A DNA stretch of 64,000 nucleotides from Scleroderma bovista (lineage: Eukaryota > Basidiomycota > Agaricomycetes > Boletales > Sclerodermataceae): contig JAYMGJ010000215.1 of the NCBI GenBank assembly GCA_037178675.1, positions 27,971 through 91,970 of the forward strand, written 5' to 3'. Position numbers and translations under genes: made by a program. The notes under the pieces were generated by a model. It was given only the letters and a program-made list of their open reading frames with translations, did not search any database and had not been told where the DNA came from. Position 1 is the stretch's first letter; the number at the start of each line of letters is the position of its first letter. Positions 24,079 to 35,952 of the stretch are shown here, piece after piece.

Positions 24079-26484
24079 CTAATGCGACTCGTCGGCTGGC
24101 TTACCCCCAGCCCTCTCTCTCGCCTTGGTAGCTTCAACCTCCCAATCAGCTCGCACGATCCCGATCCACACCGAGAGTATAGAAGAATACATCAGCGCAA
24201 CCATGAGCCCAATCCAAAGCCCAGCGAGTTGGAAGTCAAAGTGGAATGCAAGAAGAATACCGATCGGGATGCCAAGGATATAATATGCACTGCTCGGGGG
24301 AGAGAAAGACCAAGCACCGAGAGACGGTACCGGCAGGCGCGGTGAGGAATTGGAGTGAGAATACCAAAACATTAATCAGCCTCGGTCCTGTCAGCGACAA
24401 TTAACCTACCTCAAATTCAACCATGCACCTATCACTTGCATACCTCTCGCTCTGAGGACTCCACCGCCAACATTGTTGGTCCCGTCGAAAACCTGGTACA
24501 CAGCGGTAATAGGTAGGACAGACGCTACAATGGAGACAACCTCAGGGTCGTTATTGAACAGGTATGCCCATTTTGTGCGGAATACGAGAAACATGGTGCT
24601 GGATTCAATCACCGCGGCAGAGAAGACCGAAATGAGGAAGGAAATGATTTTAGAAGGCGAGACCATGTAAGAGGGAAGAATTAATCACGCAAAACATACC
24701 TCCAAATACATCCCACAGCTACGGCAATAGCCATCGAAGCATGGGTAACGATCCCAGCCCGACGAGCTTTACCCTCTCCAAGAAGATTTCCGACCCTATT
24801 TTTGCATCGTAAGTGTGGAAATAGACCGGGGAGCTTGGAATAGGAACCAAACAAAGAAACAACTCACCGGACAGATGTAGCCGCACCCAACGCAAACGGT
24901 GCCTGAAAGGTGAACGATGCAGATAAGAGGAGTACCGACTGCGCTGCAAGTGAAACTGGACCGAGACTAGAAAAAAAAACTCAATTAATACGATTTCGCC
25001 TGACCGCGTACCATATCATGCATGAACTAATGGATGCTTACAAGCTGGCAGCCACTAGAAGCTTGTCAGCTTCGCCATAGGTTGTCGAAGACTGCCACTT
25101 ACATCCAATCAATTCCCATGACCACCATGCCGATGCAGTCTGAACTGACATATTATTCAGAACAGATAGCATTCCTAGAGCGAATCTATCAATACAAGCG
25201 GGACTCACCAATTCCTGCTATGCCCAATCGGGCAAGTAAACCCCACCTTTGCCACACACCGCGTCCGATTGGGGTCCAGGCCGTACGCGGGACAAAGTAA
25301 TAAGCGTATAGGATAGATGCAAGCAACACAAGGTTGAGGGAGAGTGAGGTCGCGATCGGTGCTCCTCGGAAGGAGAGTCCCAATGGATACACTGTTACCA
25401 TGTACCATAAGACAAATGTCAATTTTCAGTAACATGAGTTCTTCTGGAGAAGGGGTCAATAGCGCACCAAAGTACCAATTGAGGAAAGCATTGAGGGGTG
25501 CAATAACTACAGTGATTCTTGCCGGGACATCAAAGAGCCCTTGGCAGTGGAAGTACCGCCTGCCGACAGGTACATGTAATTATGGAGCAATGAAGCTATA
25601 GCAAAGAGCGTGCCTGGAGATACCGATAATGCTATACGCCGGAAGGCCCAATGATGCATATTTGAGGTAGACAGCGGCGAGATGGGCCACCTCGGGGTCC
25701 TGCTTGAGGAAGAGGAAAATAGGTTCGGCATTGAACCATATGGCAAGGATGGGCTTTGGGGACGGTTAATTCGGTGTGTGTTGGATGCATGAAAGAAACT
25801 GTGACTCACAAGGAGGCCAAATGGGGTCATGAGGGCTATAATTATTAAGGCCAGGTAAGATGGAAGCAGGGAACATAAGGCTTACCCACTCTCTGCGTCC
25901 AAAGACCGACCATGTGTGGAGAGTCAGATGTCCATGCCGGAGGCAAGAGGGTGTCGAGAACGGAAGCGAAGCCTCGCACGATGCTATACCCTGTGACGGA
26001 GGCGGTCATCATGCCAAGCGTCGCAGCAGCAAGGGCAACGGTGGACAGATGCCCTATGCATATAACGGTCACGAGGAGAAAGGAATGTTCGAAGATTTGT
26101 GCGCTGTGATAGGAGGAGTGAGTAAGATATCAATATATGTGAGGAAACGTACGCAAAAACGGGGATGGAATAACCTATAAGGATACGCAATTCTTGGTGG
26201 AACATCTGAGTTGATGGTATCTGTTCGCTAGAACGCGCAAGGCCGCCACTGTCGTCGATGGTTTCGTGGACGAGGGGGGCGGGAGCGTCGGGAGCGTCCG
26301 ACTGGAGGAGTGGAGTGTGCTCTGAGATATGTAACATGCTATCTCTGGGATGGCAGGAATCACCCTTGTTGTTGGTGACGCCGGGAACGACAGAGTCGGT
26401 ACGATGACGATCATACTCATGAGAGTGGGACGGGAAGCTACCACTCTGAGGGACCGACTGCGACGTCGACAGCTGGTTCGGCAT
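24079..26484 (-). CDS. MATE-family multidrug/toxin extrusion transporter, copy 1
   Basis: The start is the ATG at 26484 ([15 protein letters not shown]), matching the other two copies. A hydrophilic N-terminal tail with the conserved [10 protein letters not shown] string precedes the first MatE repeat, [17 protein letters not shown]. After an intron come [40 protein letters not shown] and [20 protein letters not shown]. Further exons carry the remaining helices: a Pro-rich region near 25400-25200 ([20 protein letters not shown]), [20 protein letters not shown] near 24580, and the last helix pair ending [20 protein letters not shown]. This is about 12 transmembrane helices and at least 9 short introns. 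MATE carriers export organic cations or metabolites in exchange for H+ or Na+; yeast Erc1 is a family example. One of three close paralogs here, oriented opposite to the other two, and adjacent to the GS-like ligase. The substrate is unknown. Confidence 0.85.
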
Positions 26485-27314
26485 GGCGAAGTGGATCACG
26501 GTAGAGATGAAGAACCTGTGGCGATTTTGGTCAATGCAATTTGAAGCAGCCAAGTTAGCCTATCCGACTCGGCAAGCTGTGCGACCATCATGTTGCCACT
26601 GATCGTACTAATGATACCAAGGTATGTCCGTCTGTCATCACACTGCATTGAACACCTGTTTTCTTGTATCAGTTATGTAGCTCGGACACAACGGAAATAA
26701 TGGGTTCTCAGTAAACGGTGTCGGAAAAAGATTGAACTTCGGGCCCGATCTGCAAACGAAGTCCCCTGTTTGGATTAGCTAGGTTCAACTTGTTCAACCA
26801 GGTTATTTGTCACGTGAAGCAGTTGAGCAACGATCGATCATTTCACTTCAAGTGCATGTAAGATTATTAGCATGATGGTATGTGGATTCTTTGACCCCAT
26901 GTAGGACTAGCAATTCTAGGCCTTCTGCGATAAATCCCTGCGTTAATAATCCAATTACATACACAATAACTGATCCAATGTTCACTAGCATCTCGGTATC
27001 AAGGAAATACTCATTCTCACTTGTCAATTTCATGTAAGTTGATTCCGAAAGCCCCTCTTCCCCCTGGATATGTATTCGCATTGTACTGACATAGTTCGCG
27101 CCGTGCGACATTCCGACACTAGTACCAGTGCTTGTGGGACGGTGACTCTTCGCAAACACGTACAATTTGGACTGGTAAAAATATCTGCTTACATAGGGGG
27201 CTCTATTTGTGTGGAGGAGCCTGCAAGATAGTCCTAGTACATTCAAAAATATATCAATATACTCCTACAAGCGCAAAATGGACAATGTCATAGTAAGAGC
27301 CTAAGGTGCACGTA
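26485..27314. other. Intergenic between MATE copy 1 and the GS-like gene
   Basis: About 830 bases, 5' of MATE copy 1 and 3' of the ligase (both minus strand). A 132-codon minus frame (26848-27246) has no ATG start and no recognised motif. No gene is called. Confidence 0.4.
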
Positions 27315-29108
27315 TCAATATGTCTCTACAAGCCGAGCGATAGTCACAGCTTCCTCCTCATCCTCCGGTTGCATAAATCTCTCCAGCGTCTACAAAACGA
27401 TCGCGACTCAGCCCAGTGAACGACCAACAACCATCGGTCAGTGGCTCACCTTGTTCACAACAACAAACTTCTTCACTACATCTTCCCCGATAAACTCCCC
27501 AATCTTATGGTCCTCTAACAAACACCTCCTCGCACTCTCCACATTCAACGGAAGTTGCTTCGTAATCCCTTTCTCAGCCCGCTCTGCCTCACTCATCTTA
27601 GCCGCCGCCAGCTCCCCACAACGCTCCATCTCTAACGCAAGCCTATCCCTGATCCCAATAATACCAGCACTCAGTAGACCTGAGAGCACAAAATATGGGT
27701 TCGCAGTACCATCAACCGACCTGACTTCAAGGTTGCGCGAGTGCGGTGAACTAGGGTTCGCGAGCCGCACAGGCGCTTCCCGGTGGTCGATACCCCAGCA
27801 GACCCATGTCCCGCCAGACCAGATGCCGTCCTGCATTCGCGCATAGGACTGGGGGAGTGGGAGTGTGAATGCGATGACGGAAGAGATGTGCGTCATGAGT
27901 CCAGCTAGGAAGTGGTATTCGTGTGTTGTGAGCAAGGAGGGGTAGCTTTGTGAGGGTAGGGGGGATCCTGTGGTGGGATGTACAGAGATGTGAGTATGGG
28001 CACCGTTTCCCCCTGGAATGGTTTGAGTACCCTTATGCGTATGAGAAGAGGGATATAGTAATCACGGAGGACATACCGTCAATGTGCAGTCTGGGTGCGA
28101 GTGTCGCACGTAAGCCGTGTTTTCTCGCGATATTGTAAATTGTCTCTCGTGTGTGCACCAGTGCATCGGCTGCCTCGAGGGGGGAAAGAGGGCCTGTGAC
28201 AACCTCGTACTGCACGGGCAAGAGACGAGCCAGAGTCAGTAGGGCATCGTCCGAAGTGAGCGTGTAACTACAAAACTCGGAGAGAACCAACCTGCCCAGG
28301 GGCTGATTCAGAATGGAACATCTGAAGCTCAATGCCAGATTTGTCAAGTGCTTCTGCGATCTCCTCGAGTATAGTGAGCTCTATTGTACCCGTTCCGAGT
28401 GCGGCGGGACTGCACCACACATGATTGTTCACGGTATCGATGGGGTTGGTCGATTTGAGGAGTATGAACTCTGTCTCGAAGCCGACGAGGAATTGTATGT
28501 TGAGTTCCTGCTCTGCATATCTATCCGTATTACATCATCAGCACACATACTGGCTGACACAATGCACCACTCTAAGTACTTCAAGATCCGCTTTAAGTTT
28601 GTCCTAGGACACAGGGGTACATCAAGCCGTCCCCCAATAGACGCCTTCTCCTCGAAAAACCCAAACACAGACGCATGTCCGGGTGTATACCCACACAGCC
28701 TGAGGCTTGAGAGATCCACTGCCACGAGGTATTCTCCCTCTGCGGAGAACCCCTCTGCCAGCCTCGTGAGAACGAAGCCAAACATGGCTTTGGGGACAGT
28801 GACGCCAGGACGGGATGATTCGAGGAGTTTGTTGAAGTGGGAGACGGTCAGTATCTGACAGCCCCCCTGATTGCAAAAATCGACCCAATAGACACGAACG
28901 AACTTGACGCCAAGATCTTCGAGTTGGCGGGATTTCTTGCGGAGAGTACCTGTGCAGACAGTCGAAGGGGTGTACTTGACTCCGAAATCGATGGTGGACA
29001 CGGCTGCTGCCGCGGTGGGTGGAACAATGGAACCGTTGAGCTAGTAGTGGTTGTATCAATTCGGTGGTCGAATTGCTATGAAACACTTACATGCAGTGTA
29101 TCGATCAT
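27315..29108 (-). CDS. Glutamine-synthetase-like ligase (FluG C-terminal type)
   Basis: Fungal protein of the glutamine synthetase fold, closest in style to the C-terminal half of FluG. GS-fold enzymes make an amide between the gamma-carboxyl of glutamate and ammonia or an amine, using ATP. The first exon is only six codons (29091-29108, MIDTLH), joined across a 50-base intron to 29040. Blocks in order: FVRVYWVDFCNQGGCQIL, VPKAMFGFVLTRLAEGFSA, LVAVDLSSLRL, then FETEFILLKSTNP, the metal-site motif FHSESAPGQYEVVTGPLSPL, TRETIYNIARKHGLRATLAP, a HxHxS loop, the nucleotide-site loop PQSYARMQDGIWSGGTWVCW, then EAPVRLANP and NLEVRSVDGTANPYFVLSGL. The last exon, 27389-27315, encodes TLERFMQPEDEEEAVTIARL and the stop. 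Catalytic blocks are intact. True ammonia-fixing GS is less likely than an amine ligase. A decayed copy lies at 44.5-46.3 kb. Confidence 0.85.
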
Positions 29109-31196
29109 GGTTACGGTTTTTACGCACAGTGATGGTTAGTAGTAAAGACAAATGTGGGTTGAGACGGATGACTGCAGGTTCATTTATGACACCCTATTCG
29201 GATCCCACAGCGCTGCGCCTCGTTGTCCCAGAATTGAGTTCCGTCGCCGTCGGCGCAAGACGAAAGTGACTAAGTGCAGTTGATAAGATAACGCATTCTT
29301 TCTGCTTTGGGACTAAGGGCGCCTAAGGATGACAACATTTGACACCCCGCGCGACCCAAAGTACCTCCTCACCAAAGGGATACGACTTTGGATTCTTTGG
29401 ATTGGTATCGATTCCCCAGTGCATTGCAGCAAGTTGCATACAATAGACAATACTCACATGTTTCCTCTTTAATTTTTGGAATGTAGCCAATAAATGATGG
29501 CGCTACGCCCTGCAACCAACCATACCTTATTTATATGGCTGCGAATCGACGGCGAACTTGACCCCGGCACTTGAGGCGTGGCCATGCATCACATCGTACG
29601 CTCCTCGTAGCTCATTTTAGCAGTCGCTGGAAACAGGATCAAAAGGATCAAAAGGGCATTGTTTGGCGGCATACCAGTAGGATGGAGTTTGGATACCCTC
29701 CCTATGTAAGCTGGCAGATAGGCTCTTGTAGAGGAATATTAGGGCTTTGGAGGACAGGAGTGACGCTTATATATAAGATCGACCAACCAAGGACGGATCC
29801 GTAGGTTCGCAATTCGACGAGTACGTAGAAATCGACACAGAGATGAGCAGTGTCTAGTCACGAGCACTCGATAGTCTCCTAAGCCAGACCGTAGTGAGAG
29901 AGTTGCCGAGGAGAGTTCGGCGGGTGAAGAAGTTTTTATATATATCAGTGCCGACGTGAAACAGTGGGTGTTGTCGAACATCGATGTTCCTTCCCGTCCA
30001 GCGACGATGATCCTTACCAGACGCGCAGATGGGATGGAAAATATTTCAGTGTACAACAAGAGCGTGCACTCCTCCAGCCGGTCCTTTCATCATTGGTGGC
30101 AATGTCAGTCATGCGCAATCTAGCGAGCAAACTTTCTTTCTCTGTCTCAGTGCATCTCCCCAGGCTCCTCATAACTTGCCCACTCCCACTTCACCAGTCG
30201 TCAATTACATGAAATACAGTCGTAACTGCTTTTATTGGCGCCGTAAGTTATATTTCCCATTCAGCATGTGCTGTGCCAATGATTCCCCGGGCCGAGCCCA
30301 CCCTTTTGATATTGTTCTGACAATCATTGACAATGTTCAAAGCTGAACTCATCCTTTCGGGCTCATATAAATAGGACGCATCACCTTGCTTCCCGCATCG
30401 TTGCGCCTCCCTTCCAGGATAAGTATCAACTCTGCATCTAGGCATTCTTTCTTCAGCATTTTATCAGGGTCCCATACCATGGTTTTTACAGTTTCAAGGA
30501 CCTTTTAAATTCATCCCAGTGAGAATCATCGCTGTTGTTGCATCCTTGAATTCAGTGCTTTTCTTGATTGCCATCTTCGTACATTATTGACCCCTATGTT
30601 GAACATTCATTACCAAACCTGCGTTGCTTTGTCTCATTGCGATTATCCACTACTAAGGCTGAAGTACCCAATTTAAGTGTGATGACAACAGGGGCCATGA
30701 ACAGCTCTCAGGTCAGTACAGCGAGGGGAGGGAATGCAATAGTCTGAACTTTGAAGAGTCTATGATTCAGACGACTGTGATTACAGAAAGTTAAACCTAC
30801 ATGCCACATGCGATCGCGACGATAGGGGACTCAAACATTGCTGCTAACTGTAAGTATTGAAGAAAATACTGATGCCGCCATATCGATGTAATTCAAGCAG
30901 TGTTCAAACATATTAGACACTACTTTTGGATCATGATGGCCCCTGCTTAGTCCAACTCCGATGGGTTCTGAACTTACTGATTTTTTGAATACTTGAGAAG
31001 CACTCTGACAAATTACATCATGATGGAGACGAAGTTTACGACAAAGCTTACTCACTTAACCAAACGGGAACTTCTGCTCGGCTAGTACGTGTTGCAGATC
31101 TGGGTGACCCTTTCTAAGCTGGGCCACCGTGTCTCCCAGGAAGTTTTAGTACATAGAGCAGTCTCTGTTCTGGGTTGGTTTCAGCCCATGGTGAGG
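29109..31196. other. Gene-poor stretch between the GS-like gene and MATE copy 2
   Basis: About 2.1 kb without a supportable gene. It is a divergent intergenic region, so promoters of both flanking genes should lie here. A short Ala-type direct doubling (GATCAAAAGGATCAAAAGG, near 29637) is seen. Open frames on both strands are short and motif-free. Confidence 0.4.
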
Positions 31197-33623
31197 ATGT
31201 CGCACCAACACTCGACATCGCAGTCACGTCCTCACGACTATGCCATCCTTGCCCACTCTCAAAATGACCGTACTTGTCATTGCCGAGACTGTGCGCCCAG
31301 CATTCAAGCCAATGACGATAATGAACTATCTCCTCCCCGTGGCATTCCAATCAGACCCGTTACCAACATGGCAGATATCTCTGAGCACACCCCACTTATC
31401 GGGCATGACCCTCCCATCCCTCGTATACACCAAACTTCTGATGACAGTATCTGCAGTGAACAGTCCGGCGAGCGGATACCCTCAACTCGGATGTTCTGCG
31501 AGGAGCTGAACGTTCTCACACGATACTCCCTTTCAGTCTTTGCGTACGCACAAAAATATCTAATATCTACTGAAGGCTTTTTCAACCTTGCGTCCGTCAT
31601 TTGCATAGGGCATCTGTCCACAGTTTCTCTCGCAGCTGGCACACTTGGCATGATGACTGCATCTGTCACCGGATATGCCATTGTACAGGGTTTTGCTTCC
31701 ACTCTGGATACCCTCTTGCCTCCAGCGTGGACATCGGATACTCCCCACATGGTCGGTCTGTGGACTCAGAGGACAGGTCAGTCTTACATCACTTCACCGT
31801 CTTCTATGGCTATGCTCACCTATTCCACCAACAGTCATCATGACTATAATCGGCCTTATTGTAAATTACCGTTCCTCTTATCTGCCCAAAATGGGCTAAA
31901 TTAACCTGCCTCCAAGCCTATTCTCACCTTGTGGTTCAATATCGAACCAATCCTCCTGCTTCTCAAGCAGGAGCCCGAGGTGGCCCACCTCGCTGGCGTC
32001 TTTCTCAAATATGCAGCATGGGGTCTTCCTGCGTATAGTTTCAACTGCATAATCAAGTACGTTGTTCGCGCCTCATCAGTATCCCGTACCGACGCGTATC
32101 CATCGCTAGACGGTACTTCCAGTCTCAAGGACTCTTCGCAGTCCCAGCAAGGATCACCCTGATCGTTGCGCCATTCAACGCGTTTCTCAACTGGTTCCTT
32201 GGTATGTGATTGACTAGTCGAAGATTTGCGTAACCGAAGTCGTGTTGTTTGTCTAATCACACTAGTGTATCCGTTGGGACTATCCTTCCGAGGAGCACCG
32301 ATCGCGTCCGCGCTCTCCTTCAACCTGGTGGCACTCGCACTGATTTTGTATGGATACTTCCTTGTCCCGCGTACAGCCTGGATCCCGATCGGACGCGGCA
32401 TATGGCAGGGTTGGGGTTTACTTGGCCGATTGGGTATCGCAGGAATCGGTATGTGTATCCCCTGAATTGCGGGTCCATTAAAGCCAGGAATGCTGATTGA
32501 TTTCTTTAACATATTAGGCCAAATCGCATCAGAATGGTGGACATGGGAATTAACAGCTTGTAAGTAGTAGTCTTCGACTCCATATGGTGAGGCTCATGGA
32601 CTGTATGGATATCTAGTTATTGCAGGCTTGTGAGCATTTTTTATCTGCACACGGTGTAGGAGATGGGATTTAATTGATTATTTGTTGTGCAGGCTGGGTT
32701 CCGTCACGCTGGCTGCACAGTCTACGCTCCTTGTCACTGTCTCGATTGCATATCAAGCGCCGTTTGCGATGAGCGTCGCTACATCTGTCCGGTTAGTGCT
32801 CTTCATTCTGGTTTCAACTCCTGGTCGTTCCATGGTCCAACTGATTTATTCCCCCCACAATGAACCGATAGTATTGGTAACCTTCTTGGTGAGGGCAAGG
32901 CCCGTCGGGCTAAAGTTGGCGCCCAGGTTTCGATTGTCCTTGGCGCGATTATTGGATGTACTTGGTGGTATGTGCTCCTTTAATCCATCTATATCGGTTT
33001 CCTTACCTGGTGGCCTTTTCGCCCCCAATCATTACTTTACTATTTTTGCTCTCCCTCCACGCTGACCATCTAGCACGACTCTCCTCATATCCCGCTCAAA
33101 ATGGACTTACCTATTTAACGATGACCCCGACGTCGTCTCACTCGTATATGCCGTGATACCGCTCACTGCTCTCTCCCTTGTGTTGGATGCAATCAATACC
33201 CTTGCGGCTGGAGTCCTTCGAGCTAGAGGAATGCAGATGATGGGTACGTTGTTCAATTTGAGGTGGGTAACCCTTGTTTGGTGCTCAACGTAGAGTGACG
33301 CTGACATTCGTGCCCACTCTCCGTCCGTCTCCAACTCTTCATGCTGCCCTATCATTGTTTTGTGTTGCTTGGTTTCACATTTATCGTGCAGTGGATATTA
33401 TGCTTTCGGTCTCCCGCTGGGTTTCCTTTTCACCTCCTACTTTGGCTTCCACCTTTCCAGTCTCTGGGTCGGATTGTCGGCTGGTCTGTTGTTTTCTGCC
33501 ATCGTGTCGGTGTGGATCGCAGTTGTGCGGGCTGATTGGGAAGTCGAGGTTAAGAAGGCAAGAGCGAGGGTCAAGGAAGAAGAGGTGGGCGCACATAGAA
33601 AAAGAGGAAGGATCCACACATAA
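31197..33623 (+). CDS. MATE-family transporter, copy 2
   Basis: The start is the ATG at 31197 (MSHQHSTSQSRPHDYAI), aligned with copies 1 and 3; an in-frame ATG nine bases upstream is possible. The N-terminal tail contains ADISEHTPLIGHDPPIPRI. The MatE part follows: [78 protein letters not shown], and, after introns, WFNIEPILLLLKQEPEVAHL with YAAWGLPAYSFNCI. Then come [20 protein letters not shown], a region near 33110-33240 with YLFNDDPDVVSLVYAV, and the terminal SLWVGLSAGLLFSAIVSVWI and [20 protein letters not shown]. Many ~50-base introns break the frame. All helical blocks found in copy 3 are present, so it looks functional. Same strand as copy 3, 2.3 kb upstream of it, divergent from the ligase. 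Confidence 0.85.
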
Positions 33624-34379
33624 ACCATTTGTGAATATCTTGATGAAGTAAACCCACCAAATGAAAGGCACAAGCACTTGTGCAAATGGAGTCATAGTAT
33701 CTACAACTATCATACTTGTTGTGAGAGAAAACCTTTAGGCCTAATTAGACCACCCTTCGATTGTTTCTATTCTTAAGTTCTCAGTAATGGCCCCAATTGG
33801 TGCTGTCCCTGTTCACTTTGTTAGTGCAGTCGTGGGCTTACCTCCCAGAACGTTGGTCTGAACTGTGCAATTACTACAAACACAAACGTTTGGATCGTCG
33901 CTACTTGTTCTTTGCACGCCAACCGGACTCCATCAACGCCTGTCCGTTGTCCCCTACTTCGCCATTCCTAAATCCCTATCTCCAGAGTACATCCGGTCCC
34001 AGGAGCGCTGTTCGAGGTCGGAGTTGCAACCCCCGATGCATTTCCCACTGCTTGGTTATTTGGTGGGCAATCGATACGCCCTCCGAAGATTCGCATTTCT
34101 GAAATCGTAGCTTGTCTTTTGAAACAAGAGCACAAATAGCGGTGGCACTTTTCGGTGTCGTGTAACTCGCATCTAGTACGGATCCTGGTGGGACACACCT
34201 TTGGATGGCGTCTTTGGTAGAGTACCATAGCAGAAAATAGTATGCTTTGAGTCCATCGGCGCCAGTGGTTATATTTGGCTTCTTGGCCAACAAGTTAGAT
34301 CGGAATCGTGGAAACGTGTGACTGATTCTCCCTTGGGAACCCTTTTGATTTCGTTACCCGCGTTCGTCCCTCTTACCTG
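33624..34379. other. Intergenic downstream of MATE copy 2
   Basis: No gene recognised. Open frames on both strands are short; none resembles MATE sequence with confidence. Confidence 0.35.
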
Positions 34380-34800
34380 ACAGGTCCGACCGTGATATGT
34401 CCATCTGTCCGTCCTCGTATTTCGCATAAAATAAGCCGGTCTGTTCAATTGCCTCGCTTGTAACGTTTGTCCTGCCTTTGACTGCTTCCATTGGGAGTGA
34501 TGTCCTTAGGGCGGGAGTGAATACAATTGGTAATTGGACAGTTGAATCTGATGGTAGACATTCCGATCGTCTTTGTCACTGTCATATCTATATCTTCTTT
34601 CGGTTATCTCGTCACATACCTGGCTTTCTCGCAGTGTGCACGCAGTCCATTGATTCCCTGGACACCCCTTTTGACGTTTTCCTTACTTTCGAGTTTCATT
34701 ACACGCGGCTCTGCATTGGATTACTGGCCGCCTCTTCCGCAATCTCCGTGTGGTTCGGGTTCGTGCAGGCGCCGGAGGGAAGGGAACCGAGAAAGTAAGG
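34380..34800 (+). pseudogene. Decayed 3' fragment of a fourth MATE copy
   Basis: Broken frames keep the order of the last MATE exons. Near 34495-34560 there is VLRAGVNTIGNWTVE, in the place of [17 protein letters not shown] in intact copies. Near 34655-34770 there is TPFDVFLTFEFH..., then LCIGLLAASSAISVWFGFV, matching [11 protein letters not shown]... and [20 protein letters not shown] of copy 3. Stops and frame changes lie between them. No upstream MATE blocks were found, so it is a 5'-truncated relic between copies 2 and 3. The match was judged by eye. Confidence 0.5.
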
Positions 34801-35952
34801 GAATCAGGCGAGCGCATGGGGACCAAAAACAGAAGAGTTGCGGGGAAGAGTCTGTTGAGAAATCTATGACAAGTGAGGATATCATGATAACGCCAGCGAT
34901 AAATTGAAGTGCAGATACCCGGTTCAATCGCAAATGAATGAGAAGTTCTCTTCGGGCGAGGAAGATCGACGACCTATTATGCAAGTCGTTGTCGTATCCG
35001 TAAACGGGGATATGTAGGAAGATTGAGCGATCTTTGATACCTGCATCCAGATCATTATCTTTCTCTTCATTTTGACAGAAGCTTGACTCTGATGGTATAG
35101 TGCGCTCCCCTCTATTTTCTTTTCTGGCCCCGTCGGCATGGTTAAATATTCCGTGGTTAAAGGCCACCTCTGCGTATTGAACTCCGAATTTCTTCCCTCA
35201 AATGGGCAACCAACACCGCCTTGTAATCACCGGTGGCTATTTCTATCTCTGACTGGTTCATCGAGTAGTACTGCTGGTCGCCGTCAATATGCACTCCTGA
35301 AATGAAGAATGTATTTGCATTCAAGACTAAGATTGCCCATGTATGTACTTACATCGAATCGGTCTGTTCTTGTCGTTGATTTCGCCTGGATTCGGACTCG
35401 ATTATCGATAGCCTTCCTTCCGGAAGCAACCCTGGGAAATGGACTGTCCCTGGGATGGTATTACTATCAAAGTTTGGAGTTGAGGCGGAGTTCCTGTTTC
35501 GTAACCACCATGATCATATCCTCGAAATCAGTCTACATAGGTCGAATGCCACCCTCGACTCGAAGGAAGGGAAACAGATTGCCCAAAGATGGGATGGTTC
35601 GCGTCTCGCTGAGTGGGATCCTGCTTTTGTATCAGGAAACAGGCTGGATTGGCGTCATTGCGCTGTTTGACTGTCTGGACACTGGCAAAAATTAGACCCA
35701 TGGACGAAGGGCGTAGAGCGAACGTGGGTATGAGTTACTTGCCCATTCAGACTTATGAGCAGGACCAGCGTCAGACCCACCACGTTGAACGTTTCTAACA
35801 CCGAAGAACAATTCGTCGCCACCATGTTGAACGGCGACAATGTGGATCCACCAAATACATACAATTAGCTGATTGATGAGTCAGTTTTTTCTTGAGTACT
35901 TCTGCCGGATGCTGCTCGTGTGATCAGTCGCAGAGACTCTGTCTGACCAGCC
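34801..35952. other. Intergenic upstream of MATE copy 3
   Basis: No recognisable gene. A 128-codon plus frame (35309-35695) has no motif or clear exon structure. The region presumably contains the MATE copy 3 promoter. Confidence 0.35.

Noticed and set aside
26848..27246. 132-codon minus-strand frame
   Set aside because: No ATG start, no recognised domain, and no supporting neighbours.
27451..27846. 131-codon plus-strand frame over the GS-like ligase
   Set aside because: Antisense shadow. Its similarity to the minus frame at 46006-46320 only reflects the ligase and its decayed copy lying in opposite orientations.
28622..29086. 154-codon minus-strand frame overlapping the ligase
   Set aside because: Alternative-frame shadow of the ligase exons, with His/Arg-rich unnatural composition.
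33107..33355. Minus-strand frame across MATE copy 2
   Set aside because: Shadow of the MATE coding exon on the other strand.
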